Below, in pieces: positions 8,924 to 18,920 of a DNA stretch of 64,000 nt. Origin of the DNA: a virus. The stretch is taken from positions 366 through 64,365 of IMG/VR virus record IMGVR_UViG_3300030328_002122, one strand, 5' to 3'. Under the pieces are notes generated by a model, which saw only the letters and a program-made list of their open reading frames with translations, ran no database searches and was not told the DNA's origin. Position 1 is the first letter of the stretch. The number at the start of each line of letters is the position of its first letter. A program made the position numbers and the translations under genes.

Positions 8924-8941
8924 AGAGTATAGGAAAAAACA

Positions 8942-10498
8942 ATGGCAGCAATTATAACCGAAAAATTTAGATTACACAATGCAGAACAGTTTAAGGAATC
9001 TTTTACTGAATCATCTGCATCTAATTATTATTTGTTTGTAGGAAAGTCAAGTCCTTTTTCTGCAACAACAAAGTACTCTGATACTGAAACTACAGGTGGT
9101 ACTGATGCATCACCACCCAATCCACACGACAGAATAATAGAAGAAAACTACAAATGGGATTCTATGTTAGCTGCCAAAAGAATAACATCTACAGATGTTA
9201 TGCCTGTTATTCCTCGTAGAAATTATTCACAAGTAACTTTTGATATGTATGAACATGATGTTACAGCAACAAATCCAACAACAAGTGGTGCAAGTAATAT
9301 CTATGATAGTACATTTTATTTTGTTACAGATGCATATAAAGTTTATAAAGTTTTAGATAATAATGGTGGAGTAAATATTAGTGACAGTTCTGCACCAACT
9401 TCTACAAGTTCTGCACCCTTTTTTCATGGTGGTTATTATCTACAATATATGTACACATTAAATACTGCTGATACTATAAAGTTTTTAACAACAGATTTTG
9501 TTGCAGTTAGAAATAATGCAACTGTTACTACTGATGTAGTATCTGCATCTGGTGATTCAGCACCATTTCATGGTGCTCCTATACAAGTTGTAAGAGTAAC
9601 TAATGTTGGGGGTAGTCTTAGTGATGGAGATTATTATACTAAAGTTAATGGTGATGGTACTGGTGCAATTGTAAAAATTAAGGTTGCTGGTAATGCTATA
9701 GTTAAATTTGGAGAAGCGGGAACACTTATGCACGCTGGGGGTAGTGGTTATACTTTTGGTACTATTGATCTTACAAAATGTTATAACAATTCTGGTTTAT
9801 CTGGAACAGTAGTAAATTTATCTGGTGGTAGTGCGGCTGTTCACCCAATCATATCTCCAAGAATTGGTCATGGACATGATCCAGTTTCAGAGTTAGGTGG
9901 TCATTATGTTATGATGAATGCAAGATTGGAACAAACAGAAAGTGGTGACTTTACAGTTGCAAACGATTTTAGAGAAGTCGGTATTGTTGTCGATCCACAT
10001 AATGCAGGCACTACGACAGTTTCTAGTGTATCACAAGTAAGAATGACTCATGCAATTAAAATAGATACAACTTCTGGTGATTATGAAGTAGATGAAAAAA
10101 TAACACAGGCATCAACTGATGCAACTGGAAGAGTTGTTGAATGGGATGCAACAAAAAAGATACTGTATTATGTGCAAGAACAATGGGAAAATTATGGTAT
10201 AAGTTCTAATAGTTCAAATAGTGCTTACCAGACCAAAGTTCCATTTAGTGGTGGAAATAATATTACAGGAGCGTCAAGTAGTATAGTTGCATCTGTTAAG
10301 ACAGGTTTAACTGGTACTGATGATGCGGCCGCAAATGGCGGTGATGCTACTATGGCAAGTGGTATAACATTTACAGGTGGATATGCTGTACCAGAACTAG
10401 AACATGATAGTGGAAATATTATCTATGTAGAAAATCGTAGACCAATTTCAAGAGCATCAGACCAAACAGAAGATATAAAAATAGTTATAGAATTTTAA
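8942..10498 (+). CDS. gp8: Baseplate wedge protein gp8
   Basis: 518 residues (T4 gp8 is 334 aa), a dimeric wedge protein that binds gp6/gp7 and supports gp10 and the short fibres. The N terminus has the gp8 pattern 'AAIITEKFRLHNAEQF ... YLFVGKSSPFS', then 'VMPVIPRRNY'. The C terminus 'GNIIYVENRRPISRASDQTE' matches the T4 gp8 ending (GEMIYMENRPPI...DQTE), which makes this call firm. The middle (about 200-400) is longer than in T4, with Gly/Ser/Thr-rich beta sequence. Two late boxes precede it. The giant DUF4815-type gene follows after 18 bases. Confidence 0.92.
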   Translation: MAAIITEKFRLHNAEQFKESFTESSASNYYLFVGKSSPFSATTKYSDTETTGGTDASPPNPHDRIIEENYKWDSMLAAKRITSTDVMPVIPRRNYSQVTFDMYEHDVTATNPTTSGASNIYDSTFYFVTDAYKVYKVLDNNGGVNISDSSAPTSTSSAPFFHGGYYLQYMYTLNTADTIKFLTTDFVAVRNNATVTTDVVSASGDSAPFHGAPIQVVRVTNVGGSLSDGDYYTKVNGDGTGAIVKIKVAGNAIVKFGEAGTLMHAGGSGYTFGTIDLTKCYNNSGLSGTVVNLSGGSAAVHPIISPRIGHGHDPVSELGGHYVMMNARLEQTESGDFTVANDFREVGIVVDPHNAGTTTVSSVSQVRMTHAIKIDTTSGDYEVDEKITQASTDATGRVVEWDATKKILYYVQEQWENYGISSNSSNSAYQTKVPFSGGNNITGASSSIVASVKTGLTGTDDAAANGGDATMASGITFTGGYAVPELEHDSGNIIYVENRRPISRASDQTEDIKIVIEF

Positions 10499-10516
10499 AA
10501 CTAGGAATTTGATTTA

Positions 10517-13500
10517 ATGGCTACAAATTTTAACGTAAACCCATACTATGATGATTATGACTCATCAAAGAATTTTCACAGAGTTTTATTTCGTCCTGCT
10601 TATTCAGTACAGGCTCGTGAATTAACACAATTACAAACCATACTACAAAATCAAATTACTAAATTTGGTAATCATATTTTTCAAAATGGTTCTATGGTCA
10701 TACCAGGCGATGTTAACTTTGATTTAAAGTATGACTACATAAAAGTTAATTCTGCATATAATACATTAGAAGTTGAAACATACAGAACAAGTTTTTTAAA
10801 TAAAATTATTACAGGTGGAACAACTGGTGTAAAAGCAAAAGTTATTGGTACAGTTGCAGCTACAAGTTCAACATCAACTACATCTGCTGATCCTCTAACT
10901 CTTTATATTAAATATGAGGATAGTGGTACAGATAACGCAACACTTAAATTTTCTGCAAGTGAGGTTGTAACATCACTAAATGCAGATAATACTACAGCAA
11001 AAAATCCAAGTTTATCAACAAACCAAACGATTGAATTAAATGCGACTATACAATCAACTGATACTCCAGTTGGTACTGGTTCTGCTGTTCTGGTTCATGC
11101 TGGTGTTTATTTTATTAATGGTCACTTTGTTTCTAATACAGAACAAGTTATTCTTTTGGATAAGTATACAAACTTACCATCTTATCGTATAGGATTTAAT
11201 GTTGCAGAATCTTTTGCTACACCAGAAGAAGATACCAGTTTATTAGATAATGCAACTGGATCATCTAATGTAAATGCTCCAGGCGCCCATAGATTTAAAA
11301 TTGCATTAACACTTACAAAGAAAGCTTTAACTGCAACTGATGATACTAACTTTGTTGAGTTGGGAAGAATTAATGGTGGTAAGATAGAGTCGTATAAGAA
11401 AAATGCAGACTATTCAGAATTACAACATACACTTGCAAGAAGAACATATGATGAAAGTGGTAACTATGAAGTAAGACCATTTTTAACAGAAGTTCGTGAA
11501 CATTTAAAAGATGGAACAAATAGAGGTATCTATCCACTTGCAGATGGTGGAAATACAAATAAACTTGTTTTCGCAGTAGAACCAGGCAAGGCTTATGTAG
11601 ATGGTTATGAAATAGAAACTATGACAACGCAGTTTATCAAAGCAGATAAACCAAGAACCTTTGATCGTGTAGAAGATAGAACAATACAAACACCCATAGG
11701 TAATTATGTTCTTATAACAAATATAAAAGGTTTACCAGATATAAGCACATTTGAAACACTTCAATTGCGTGATCAAATTATGGGAGATACTAGTGGTAAT
11801 ACAGTTATCGGAACTGCAAGAGTAAGATTTTTCATTTTGCATGATGGTTCTTATGGATCTGATCCTACATTTAAACTTGGTCTTTTCGATATAAAAATGA
11901 ATGATGGAAAAGACTTTGCAAGAGATGTTAAGTCTATAAATGATCATGCTAGTATAGGTGGTACTGGTAGTGATTTTGAGGCTGATATAAAACCAACATT
12001 TGTTGCCATATCTGGTGTTGGTACTGGTACAAATAGTGCTGCTGGTGTTACTGGTGCTCAAAGTTCTGTTTTTCAACTCCAATTAAAAGCAAAAGATAGA
12101 TTAATTGCAAAAATTAATGGTGTAGAAACTGATGTTGGAAGAATAAGTACCTTTACTAATAATGCTAGTTTAACTTTATCTGCAAATGCTTCAGCAACAT
12201 TTACTGATGCAACTTTAGGTAGATTTTCTTCACAAATATTTAGTCCAAACCAAAAACTTTTAGTGTTCCCTACAAACTTTCGTAGAGTAAGAAAGGTTCG
12301 TGGAGATACAGTATCTGCTCCAGATAGTGCGTTATCAACAAGTTATTCAGTAAGAAGAAAATTTGCGGCCGCAACTGTTTCAAATGGTACAGTAAGTTTT
12401 GCTACAGGATCATCAGCAGAACTTTTTAGGAATGGAAATAATGTGAATGATTTTACATTAGTTTGTACTGATAGTAGTACTTCAAGCAGAATAGGAGATA
12501 TTATTAACATTGCAACTAGTGATATAACATTATCAAATAATTCACAAACAGTAAATATCGCACACAGTAATAATGGTGATGATTTAACACTAATTGCAAC
12601 TATTGATGTAAGTGGTTCTTCTGCCCAAGAAAGAATAAAAACATTAGAGAGTAGAACTTATGCTGTGGATACACAAGCTGAAGCTCAAAATACAGAAATT
12701 AAATTAAAGCATACTAATTCCAGTGGAGTTTTTATATCAGATGGTTTAAGATTAACATCTGTAAAGATGTCCTCAGATACGTCTTTTGGTACTGCGGCAA
12801 CATCATCAGATCCAGATATTACAAATAGATATACTTTTGATGGTGGACAGAGAGATGCATTTTATGATGTTGCAAGAATAAATCTTAAGCCTGGTCAACC
12901 AGCTCCAACTGGAAGATTACTTATTACTTTTGATCATTTTACTCATAGTGCTGGTGATTACTTTTCTGTAGATTCTTATTCAAGTTTAGATTATGAAGAT
13001 ATACCATCATATACTTCTACACAAGGAAGTGGAAGAAGGTTAGAATTAAGAAACTGTTTAGACTTTAGACCAACAATAGATAATACTGGTTCAGCGTTTG
13101 TTGCTGGTTCAGAATTGCCTAAGTTTGGAACAAATGCAGAGGCGGACTTTTCATATTATCTAGGAAGAAGGGATTTAGTTTTTGTAGATAGATTAGGTAG
13201 GTTTGATGTTCTACAAGGTGTACCATCTATCAATCCAGAAAAACCACAAGAACCAGAAAATGGAATGGTTTTATTTGAAGTTTCTTATGAACCATATGTG
13301 GTAAACTTAAAAGAAGTTACTCATAAAAAATTAGATAATCGTAGATATACTATGAGAGATATTGGTAAATTAAATAAACGAATATCTAATTTAGAATACT
13401 ACACATCTCTTAATCTTTTAGAAAAAGAAACAGCTGATCTTGCAGTTAAAGATTCAGATGGACTTGATAGATTAAAAAATGGATTTATTGTAGATAATTT

Positions 13501-16500
13501 TTCTGGTCACATAGTGGGTGACTTTATGAATCCAGATTATAAAAATTCTATAGATATGAAGAAAAGAGAATTAAGGTCTAAGGCGTTTAGTGATAATGTT
13601 GGTATGATAGAATCAGTATCATCCAATGCAGCTAGAACTTCTTCAAATTATAAAGTACATGATAATGGTATCATAACATTACCTTACACAGAATTATCTC
13701 ATATAGAACAACCATATGCATCAGATAGTTTTGATGTAAATCCATATAAGGTTGCTCCTTTTAATGGTCACGTTGTTCTTGTACCATATTCTGATGATTG
13801 GAATGATGTAACAAGAAGGCCTGATATTGTTGTAAATGATGATAATAACTTTGATGCTATTAAAGAAATTGCAGATGAAACTGGTGTAACAGGAATCGTG
13901 TGGGAAAGTTGGCAAGATAGTTGGTATGGTTCTCCAGTATCCGCTGGAACTGAAACTTTAGGATCTTTCCAATCTTCTTCAACTGCTGATGTAACTGGTG
14001 GAACATTAACTACTACTACAGAAACAACTCAAACAAGAGAAGTATTTTCACAAACTGTAGGACAAGTTCGTTCTGGTATAGAAACAACATTAACATCTAC
14101 AGTTGATAGTCATAATATGGGGGATAGAATTGTAGGTATTTCAATGATACCTTATATGCGTTCTAGACCAGTAAGTATTTCAATTCAAAATATGAAACCT
14201 AATGCAAGATTATATGGTTTCTTTGATAATGAAGATGTTACTTCTTTTATAAAACAAGCAGATACATTTAGTTTAACAGGAACAGATATAGAGTTAAGTC
14301 CAAATCAACTAGAAACGCCTGGTGCAGCTGCAGCAACTGATTCTGGAAGAATTTGGGATGGTAATAATGATGCAGTACAAGCATTTGGTTATGGTGATAT
14401 TATTAGAAACTCAACTCATACATCTACAACTATTACTGGTGTTTCTTTTACTGCTTCTAATGCTACAACTGCAAATGTTACATTAAATAGTGTAGCTGGT
14501 ATTTCGCCAGGACATCATATTCAATTAAGTGGTATTGGTGGTACTACACAATTAAATTTCTCTGTATCAAGAAAAAATAATTATGTTGTAACTGCTGTTA
14601 ACACATCAAGTAAAATAGTTACTATAGTTGCAATAGGTGGGGGAAGATTAGATGATGGTTCAACTGGTTTAGTTTCATATACTAGTGGTGGAAATTGTCA
14701 AAGACTTCAAGCATCTGGTCATGTTGCAACTCAAGGGCCTGGAACATCAACTGCAAGAGATGTTTTTATAACAAATATTCTTGGTGGATTTGCGCCAGGT
14801 GACATTGTTAATGGAACTATTGCAAAAATTTCTGATGGTACAGTTAATACTACAATGACAATTGCATCAATCAATGGTGCAGCTTCTGGAACTGCTCCAA
14901 CAATGAAAACAAATGCAAGTAGTATGATCACTAACGCAAATGGTCAATTTGTCGGTGTTTATTATATACCAAATACAGAAGAAGTTAGATTTAGAACTGG
15001 TGAGCGTGTATTAAGATTAATTGATAATCTTAATAACAAAGTTGAAATAGGTCTTTATTCAACTAAAGGTGAACAAACATATTATGCAACTGGTATTGCA
15101 GAAGAAAGAGAACAAACTATTCTCAATATCAGAAAAGCACAATTTCAAAGAGATTATAAAGAAGAAACACAAGAAGTTAGCAGAACAGTTCTTGGTGCAG
15201 TTCAAACAAGTACTAGACCAATTGCATCTGCATTTGTTGCTGATCCGCCTCCGCCTCCGCCTCCACCACCACAACGTCATGATCCTCTTGCACAAACTTT
15301 CTTAATGGAAGGTGAAGAAGGTGGATTTATAACTAGTGTTGATTTATGGTTTAGTTATGTTGGAACACGACCAGTAACAGTTCAAATATGTGATACTATA
15401 GATGGTGGATTTCCATCTAATAAATTTATGACAGAGGTAACATTAGAAGCAGATGAAATTAATGCTTCAGTTGATGCATCAGTTCCAACTCGATTTACTT
15501 TTCCATCACCTGTATATTTAAAAGATGATCTGTATTATGCAATTTTGATAAAGGTTGATGAGCCTGGAACAAGAGTTTTCTTTGCTGAATTGGGTGAAGA
15601 TAACTTAACCGATAATAGAACAATATCTACCAATCCAAATAGTGGAACATTATACCTATCACAAAATGGTCAAGCATGGACACCACACCAGACTCGTGAT
15701 GTTAAGTTTACTTTATATCGTGCTGATTTTGCAACATCAGCTGCTGGAACTCCAACCTTTATTAATACTACAGTACCAGCAGATACTTTACAAGATAATC
15801 CATTCCAAACTAATACTGGTTATTCAGTAATTAGAGTTCATCAACCTAATCATGGAATGGTATCAGGCGATAAAGTTAAGATATCAAATGTTGCAAATGG
15901 TTTTTATGGTGCAGATTCAACAAGTCAAGGTATACCAGGCGATTCAATAAATGGAACACACACAATTGCTAATGCAGATATAGACACTTATACTATTTCT
16001 CTTACTGTTACTGGTAATACTGGTAATTTTGTTGGAGGCACATCTGCTTTAAAGTCTACTTTTAGTGGTGGTACTGGTGTTACTGCAACAAGAAACCTTG
16101 CAGCTGATATTGTTCAACTTGCAGTATCAGAAATAAAAGTGCCAGGTACAAATATTACATATTCATGGACAGGAATGGACACAGGATATAATAAACAAAT
16201 TGCAAGACCAATAACAGAAAACAGAAGTTATTATCCACCAAATAGACAAATTGTTGCATCAGAGGTAAACCAAGATGCTGAATTAGGTGGTGGTAGAACT
16301 GGTAATGCAAGTGCAACACTTGGAACGTCTGCAAATGTTAGTGCAATAATGACTTCAACAAGTTCATACTTGTCACCTGTATTAGATGCAGAAAGAATTT
16401 CTTTATGTCTAACATCAAATAGAATTGATAAACTAGAACAAAGCACATATAATTCGACTTTTGATGGAAGAACTGCTGTTACTTCTGGTACAATTACAAT

Positions 16501-17110
16501 GACACCATCTACATCTACAATGAGTACTTCAGCATCAGGTACTAAATTAGAATTTTTAACTCTTGATATAGGTAAATATATTAGTGTTAGTGGAACAACA
16601 CCTAGTAATGCTCATAGTAATGGTACTTATAAAGTTACATCTATATCTGATGATGGTGCAACTGTTGGATTAGATCCAGCTCCACCCAACGCAACTAATA
16701 ATGCTGGTGTATCTATTATTCAACATGAAAGATATCTTGATGGTATTGCACCAACTGGAACATCAAATGCATCTAACTATATGACAAAGAGATTTAGTTT
16801 AGCAAATCCAGCAACTGCATTAAAAGTATTATTTGATGCAAATAGACCAAGCCCATCAACAATAGATATATACTATAAGATTGTTGAAGAAGGTGATACA
16901 AGAGATTTTGATAAAATACCTTATACACTTGCAACTATAGATAGTGCAGATTCACCAGATGATAATGAAAACTCATTTAAAGAAAGAGAATATACAATTA
17001 ATGATCTAAATTCTTTTTCATCTGCGGCTATTAAAATAGAAATGAAATCAACAAATACAGTACAAGTACCAAGACTTAAAAATCTAAGAGTATTAGCATT
17101 GGCGTTGTAA
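10517..17110 (+). CDS. Giant baseplate/fibre protein with DUF4815-type N terminus
   Basis: 2197 residues, the longest gene in the window. The N-terminal ~550 residues ('RPAYSVQARELTQLQTILQN', 'VDGYEIETMTTQFIKADK') fit the DUF4815 family of marine T4-like phage structural proteins. A region near residues 930-1000 ('VTHKKLDNRRYTMRDIGKLN ... ISNLEYYTSLNLLEKETADL') looks helical. Residues 1577-1585 are nine consecutive prolines, followed by 'DPLAQTFLMEGEEGGFITSV', the start of a distal beta domain. Its place after gene 8 is that of T4 genes 9-10, so it may take the gp10 or peripheral wedge and fibre-socket role, fused to adhesive domains. Function is inferred from position; the structural role is likely. 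Confidence 0.75.
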   Translation: MATNFNVNPYYDDYDSSKNFHRVLFRPAYSVQARELTQLQTILQNQITKFGNHIFQNGSMVIPGDVNFDLKYDYIKVNSAYNTLEVETYRTSFLNKIITGGTTGVKAKVIGTVAATSSTSTTSADPLTLYIKYEDSGTDNATLKFSASEVVTSLNADNTTAKNPSLSTNQTIELNATIQSTDTPVGTGSAVLVHAGVYFINGHFVSNTEQVILLDKYTNLPSYRIGFNVAESFATPEEDTSLLDNATGSSNVNAPGAHRFKIALTLTKKALTATDDTNFVELGRINGGKIESYKKNADYSELQHTLARRTYDESGNYEVRPFLTEVREHLKDGTNRGIYPLADGGNTNKLVFAVEPGKAYVDGYEIETMTTQFIKADKPRTFDRVEDRTIQTPIGNYVLITNIKGLPDISTFETLQLRDQIMGDTSGNTVIGTARVRFFILHDGSYGSDPTFKLGLFDIKMNDGKDFARDVKSINDHASIGGTGSDFEADIKPTFVAISGVGTGTNSAAGVTGAQSSVFQLQLKAKDRLIAKINGVETDVGRISTFTNNASLTLSANASATFTDATLGRFSSQIFSPNQKLLVFPTNFRRVRKVRGDTVSAPDSALSTSYSVRRKFAAATVSNGTVSFATGSSAELFRNGNNVNDFTLVCTDSSTSSRIGDIINIATSDITLSNNSQTVNIAHSNNGDDLTLIATIDVSGSSAQERIKTLESRTYAVDTQAEAQNTEIKLKHTNSSGVFISDGLRLTSVKMSSDTSFGTAATSSDPDITNRYTFDGGQRDAFYDVARINLKPGQPAPTGRLLITFDHFTHSAGDYFSVDSYSSLDYEDIPSYTSTQGSGRRLELRNCLDFRPTIDNTGSAFVAGSELPKFGTNAEADFSYYLGRRDLVFVDRLGRFDVLQGVPSINPEKPQEPENGMVLFEVSYEPYVVNLKEVTHKKLDNRRYTMRDIGKLNKRISNLEYYTSLNLLEKETADLAVKDSDGLDRLKNGFIVDNFSGHIVGDFMNPDYKNSIDMKKRELRSKAFSDNVGMIESVSSNAARTSSNYKVHDNGIITLPYTELSHIEQPYASDSFDVNPYKVAPFNGHVVLVPYSDDWNDVTRRPDIVVNDDNNFDAIKEIADETGVTGIVWESWQDSWYGSPVSAGTETLGSFQSSSTADVTGGTLTTTTETTQTREVFSQTVGQVRSGIETTLTSTVDSHNMGDRIVGISMIPYMRSRPVSISIQNMKPNARLYGFFDNEDVTSFIKQADTFSLTGTDIELSPNQLETPGAAAATDSGRIWDGNNDAVQAFGYGDIIRNSTHTSTTITGVSFTASNATTANVTLNSVAGISPGHHIQLSGIGGTTQLNFSVSRKNNYVVTAVNTSSKIVTIVAIGGGRLDDGSTGLVSYTSGGNCQRLQASGHVATQGPGTSTARDVFITNILGGFAPGDIVNGTIAKISDGTVNTTMTIASINGAASGTAPTMKTNASSMITNANGQFVGVYYIPNTEEVRFRTGERVLRLIDNLNNKVEIGLYSTKGEQTYYATGIAEEREQTILNIRKAQFQRDYKEETQEVSRTVLGAVQTSTRPIASAFVADPPPPPPPPPQRHDPLAQTFLMEGEEGGFITSVDLWFSYVGTRPVTVQICDTIDGGFPSNKFMTEVTLEADEINASVDASVPTRFTFPSPVYLKDDLYYAILIKVDEPGTRVFFAELGEDNLTDNRTISTNPNSGTLYLSQNGQAWTPHQTRDVKFTLYRADFATSAAGTPTFINTTVPADTLQDNPFQTNTGYSVIRVHQPNHGMVSGDKVKISNVANGFYGADSTSQGIPGDSINGTHTIANADIDTYTISLTVTGNTGNFVGGTSALKSTFSGGTGVTATRNLAADIVQLAVSEIKVPGTNITYSWTGMDTGYNKQIARPITENRSYYPPNRQIVASEVNQDAELGGGRTGNASATLGTSANVSAIMTSTSSYLSPVLDAERISLCLTSNRIDKLEQSTYNSTFDGRTAVTSGTITMTPSTSTMSTSASGTKLEFLTLDIGKYISVSGTTPSNAHSNGTYKVTSISDDGATVGLDPAPPNATNNAGVSIIQHERYLDGIAPTGTSNASNYMTKRFSLANPATALKVLFDANRPSPSTIDIYYKIVEEGDTRDFDKIPYTLATIDSADSPDDNENSFKEREYTINDLNSFSSAAIKIEMKSTNTVQVPRLKNLRVLALAL

Positions 17111-17111
17111 A

Positions 17112-17336
17112 ATGGATAGAATAAAAGTAGAAGGATATAACGAACTTGTAAGGGAAACATCTAGTAATGCAATTATCAATACGAGTCGTACATCATATCA
17201 TTCATATATGGAAACTATGAAGAAAAAGAAAATGGAAAAAGATCAACTGAGAGATGCAGTAAGAGAAATTAATACATTAAAAAGTGAAATGCATGAAATC
17301 AAATCTCTCATATTAAAATTAGTGGATAAAGAATAA
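17112..17336 (+). CDS. Small coiled-coil protein
   Basis: 74 residues, highly charged and probably almost all helical. Residues 35-72 (MKKKKMEKDQLRDAVREIN, then LKSEMHEIKSLILKL) form a heptad-like coiled coil. It begins one base after the giant baseplate gene and its stop overlaps the next ATG (TAATG), so it is translated as part of the same late operon. Such a protein could trimerise, or act as a chaperone or connector for the adjacent fibre proteins. I do not recognise a named family. Confidence 0.6.
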   Translation: MDRIKVEGYNELVRETSSNAIINTSRTSYHSYMETMKKKKMEKDQLRDAVREINTLKSEMHEIKSLILKLVDKE

Positions 17337-17725
17337 TGGCAGATCGTAACGCACCAGCCTCTTTTACCTTTGAAGAGTGGAGAGTAGAATTTAATCAACT
17401 TGCAACTGATGTAGGTGATATTGGTAATCTTCCAAATGTAGGGGGTAATAATCCTACAGATGTTATTGAGGCATTAACACAACTTAATTCTGGAATAACT
17501 ATTTCAGATGGATCAAACACACAAGTACTTCAATCTGGTACTACTCTTACAGTAAATGGAACTGCAAATGAAATAGAGGCAGCTGTTTCTGCAACTGATA
17601 CTTTAACAATAGGACTTCCCAATAATGTAACAGTAAGTGGTAACTTAACAGTAAATGGAAACATAAGTGGTGCTGGTGTTGCAGATCAAGGGTTTGCAAT
17701 TGCAATGTCGGTTGCACTTGGTTAG
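17336..17725 (+). CDS. Small fibre-base-like protein
   Basis: 129 residues. The N terminus ('FTFEEWRVEFNQLATDVGDI') is amphipathic and looks like an attachment helix. The rest is Thr/Gly/Asn beta sequence ending in 'DQGFAIAMSVALG'. The middle 'VLQSGTTLTVNGTANEIEAA' is typical of fibre shaft starts in marine phages. It overlaps the stop of the coiled-coil gene by one base. The similar ending of the 202-aa protein downstream ('AALAIALG') suggests a shared C-terminal tag. Virion role is inferred. Confidence 0.55.
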   Translation: MADRNAPASFTFEEWRVEFNQLATDVGDIGNLPNVGGNNPTDVIEALTQLNSGITISDGSNTQVLQSGTTLTVNGTANEIEAAVSATDTLTIGLPNNVTVSGNLTVNGNISGAGVADQGFAIAMSVALG

Positions 17726-17729
17726 TGAA

Positions 17730-17737
17730 TATAAATA
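17730..17737 (+). promoter_or_regulatory. T4-type late promoter box
   Basis: Exact TATAAATA four bases after the preceding stop and 21 bases before the ATG at 17759, with AAAAGGAAC as ribosome site. Confidence 0.75.
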
Positions 17738-17758
17738 GGATAAAAGGAACAGAAAACA

Positions 17759-18106
17759 ATGGCAAATAATTTTAAAAATGCTTTTGCAACAAATGTAAGT
17801 ATGAATAGTGCATCACCTACTGATGTATATACATCAGCCACAGGTGGTAGTGGTGTTAATTCTATTTTAATAGAACTTGATATTGCAAACACAGGTAGTA
17901 GTGCAGTTAGTGTTACAGTTCTTATAAGAGATACATCAGCATCTGCGTCATACCATGTTGTAAAAAATGCACCAGTACCAGTTGGATCAACATTGAAAGT
18001 TGTTTCTGGACAGAAGATAGTTTTAAATGCAAACGATAAAGTACAAGTTTATGCAACAGCTCAAACAGTAGATGTGGTTGCATCAATACTAGAGGGTGTC
18101 ACATAA
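17759..18106 (+). CDS. Small beta-rich virion protein, paralogue A
   Basis: 115 residues opening MANNFKNAFATNVSM. It is clearly paralogous to the 112-residue protein at 19546-19884: both have the order FKNA..., D.VYT, 'ILIELDIANTGSSAVSVTV', T.ASAS, and P..LKV..GQK.VL...D...V. I predict a compact beta-sandwich. Its stop overlaps the next start (TAATG). Proteins of this size in fibre operons often cap or join fibre subunits; that role is inference. Confidence 0.55.
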   Translation: MANNFKNAFATNVSMNSASPTDVYTSATGGSGVNSILIELDIANTGSSAVSVTVLIRDTSASASYHVVKNAPVPVGSTLKVVSGQKIVLNANDKVQVYATAQTVDVVASILEGVT

Positions 18107-18906
18107 TGTCAGATAGTTACATTGGAGTTCCATTTGTAAATAGAGTTTCGCCAAACTTTTTAAAGGAAGATTTTAATGGATCAAATCTTTCTACAATAAA
18201 TGGTCATGCAAACTCTTATGAATTAACTACTGAAGTTCCAGGCGCTAATGCAGAAAATCTTATGGTTGTAATAGACAATGTTATGCAACAACCAGATGTT
18301 GCATATGTTATCAGAACAAATTCATCTAATGAACCAAAGATATTAAATTTTCAAGGTACTCTTCCAAATACAGCATCAGTTTATGTTATTCATAGAGGAA
18401 TTGGTAGTTTTGCAATGAAACCACCAACTGGTTCTGTGGGTGCAGATGAACTTGCAACAAATTTAACATCTTTTACTACAGATACATTTACAGGAAATGG
18501 TTCAGCTACTGCATATACTTTATCAGAAACACCACCCAATGCAAATTCACTTTTAGTTTTTGTTGATGGAATTTTACAAAAAGTTACAACAAACTTTACT
18601 GTTTCTGGTACTACACTAACATTTACTGGAGCTCCAGATACTGGTGCAGAAATAGAAGTTAAGCATCTTGCAGTTCGTTCAGTTATTCGTAGAGCACCAG
18701 ATTTTCAATTAGATACATTTACTGGAGATGGAAGTGATACAACTTTTACATTAACAAATTCTGGAGTTCCAACAAATAGTGCATTTGTTTTTGTAAATGG
18801 AAGTGTAATGAAACCAACTACAGATTATGCAATTAGTGGTAATGTATTAACTTTTGTATCTGCACCAGCTAATAGTGCAGTAATACTAGTAAGATATCAA
18901 ATATAG
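18106..18906 (+). CDS. Fibre protein built of FTGNGS-type beta repeats (266 aa)
   Basis: 266 residues. After an N-terminal piece (1-~95) that carries a degenerate copy, there are two clear ~80-residue repeats starting at 'DTFTGNGSATAYTL' (~126) and 'DTFTGDGSDTTFTL' (~204). Each continues with LVFVDG-like or FVFVNG-like, a 'TTDY/TTNF' turn, 'L.FT.AP' and a final 'E/VILVRY' strand. The same unit occurs in the 202-residue protein that follows and three times in the 604-residue protein at 36580. I infer a segmented beta fibre or collar. It overlaps the preceding stop by one base and has no separate promoter. Confidence 0.6.
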   Translation: MSDSYIGVPFVNRVSPNFLKEDFNGSNLSTINGHANSYELTTEVPGANAENLMVVIDNVMQQPDVAYVIRTNSSNEPKILNFQGTLPNTASVYVIHRGIGSFAMKPPTGSVGADELATNLTSFTTDTFTGNGSATAYTLSETPPNANSLLVFVDGILQKVTTNFTVSGTTLTFTGAPDTGAEIEVKHLAVRSVIRRAPDFQLDTFTGDGSDTTFTLTNSGVPTNSAFVFVNGSVMKPTTDYAISGNVLTFVSAPANSAVILVRYQI

Positions 18907-18920
18907 TGAGGTAGAACTTA

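Noticed and set aside
11732-12082. 116-codon minus-strand reading frame inside the giant baseplate gene
   Set aside because: Low-complexity Ser/Thr/Ile product that mirrors the repetitive coding strand; no ribosome site or promoter. Same judgement for the other minus-strand frames under the fibre genes.
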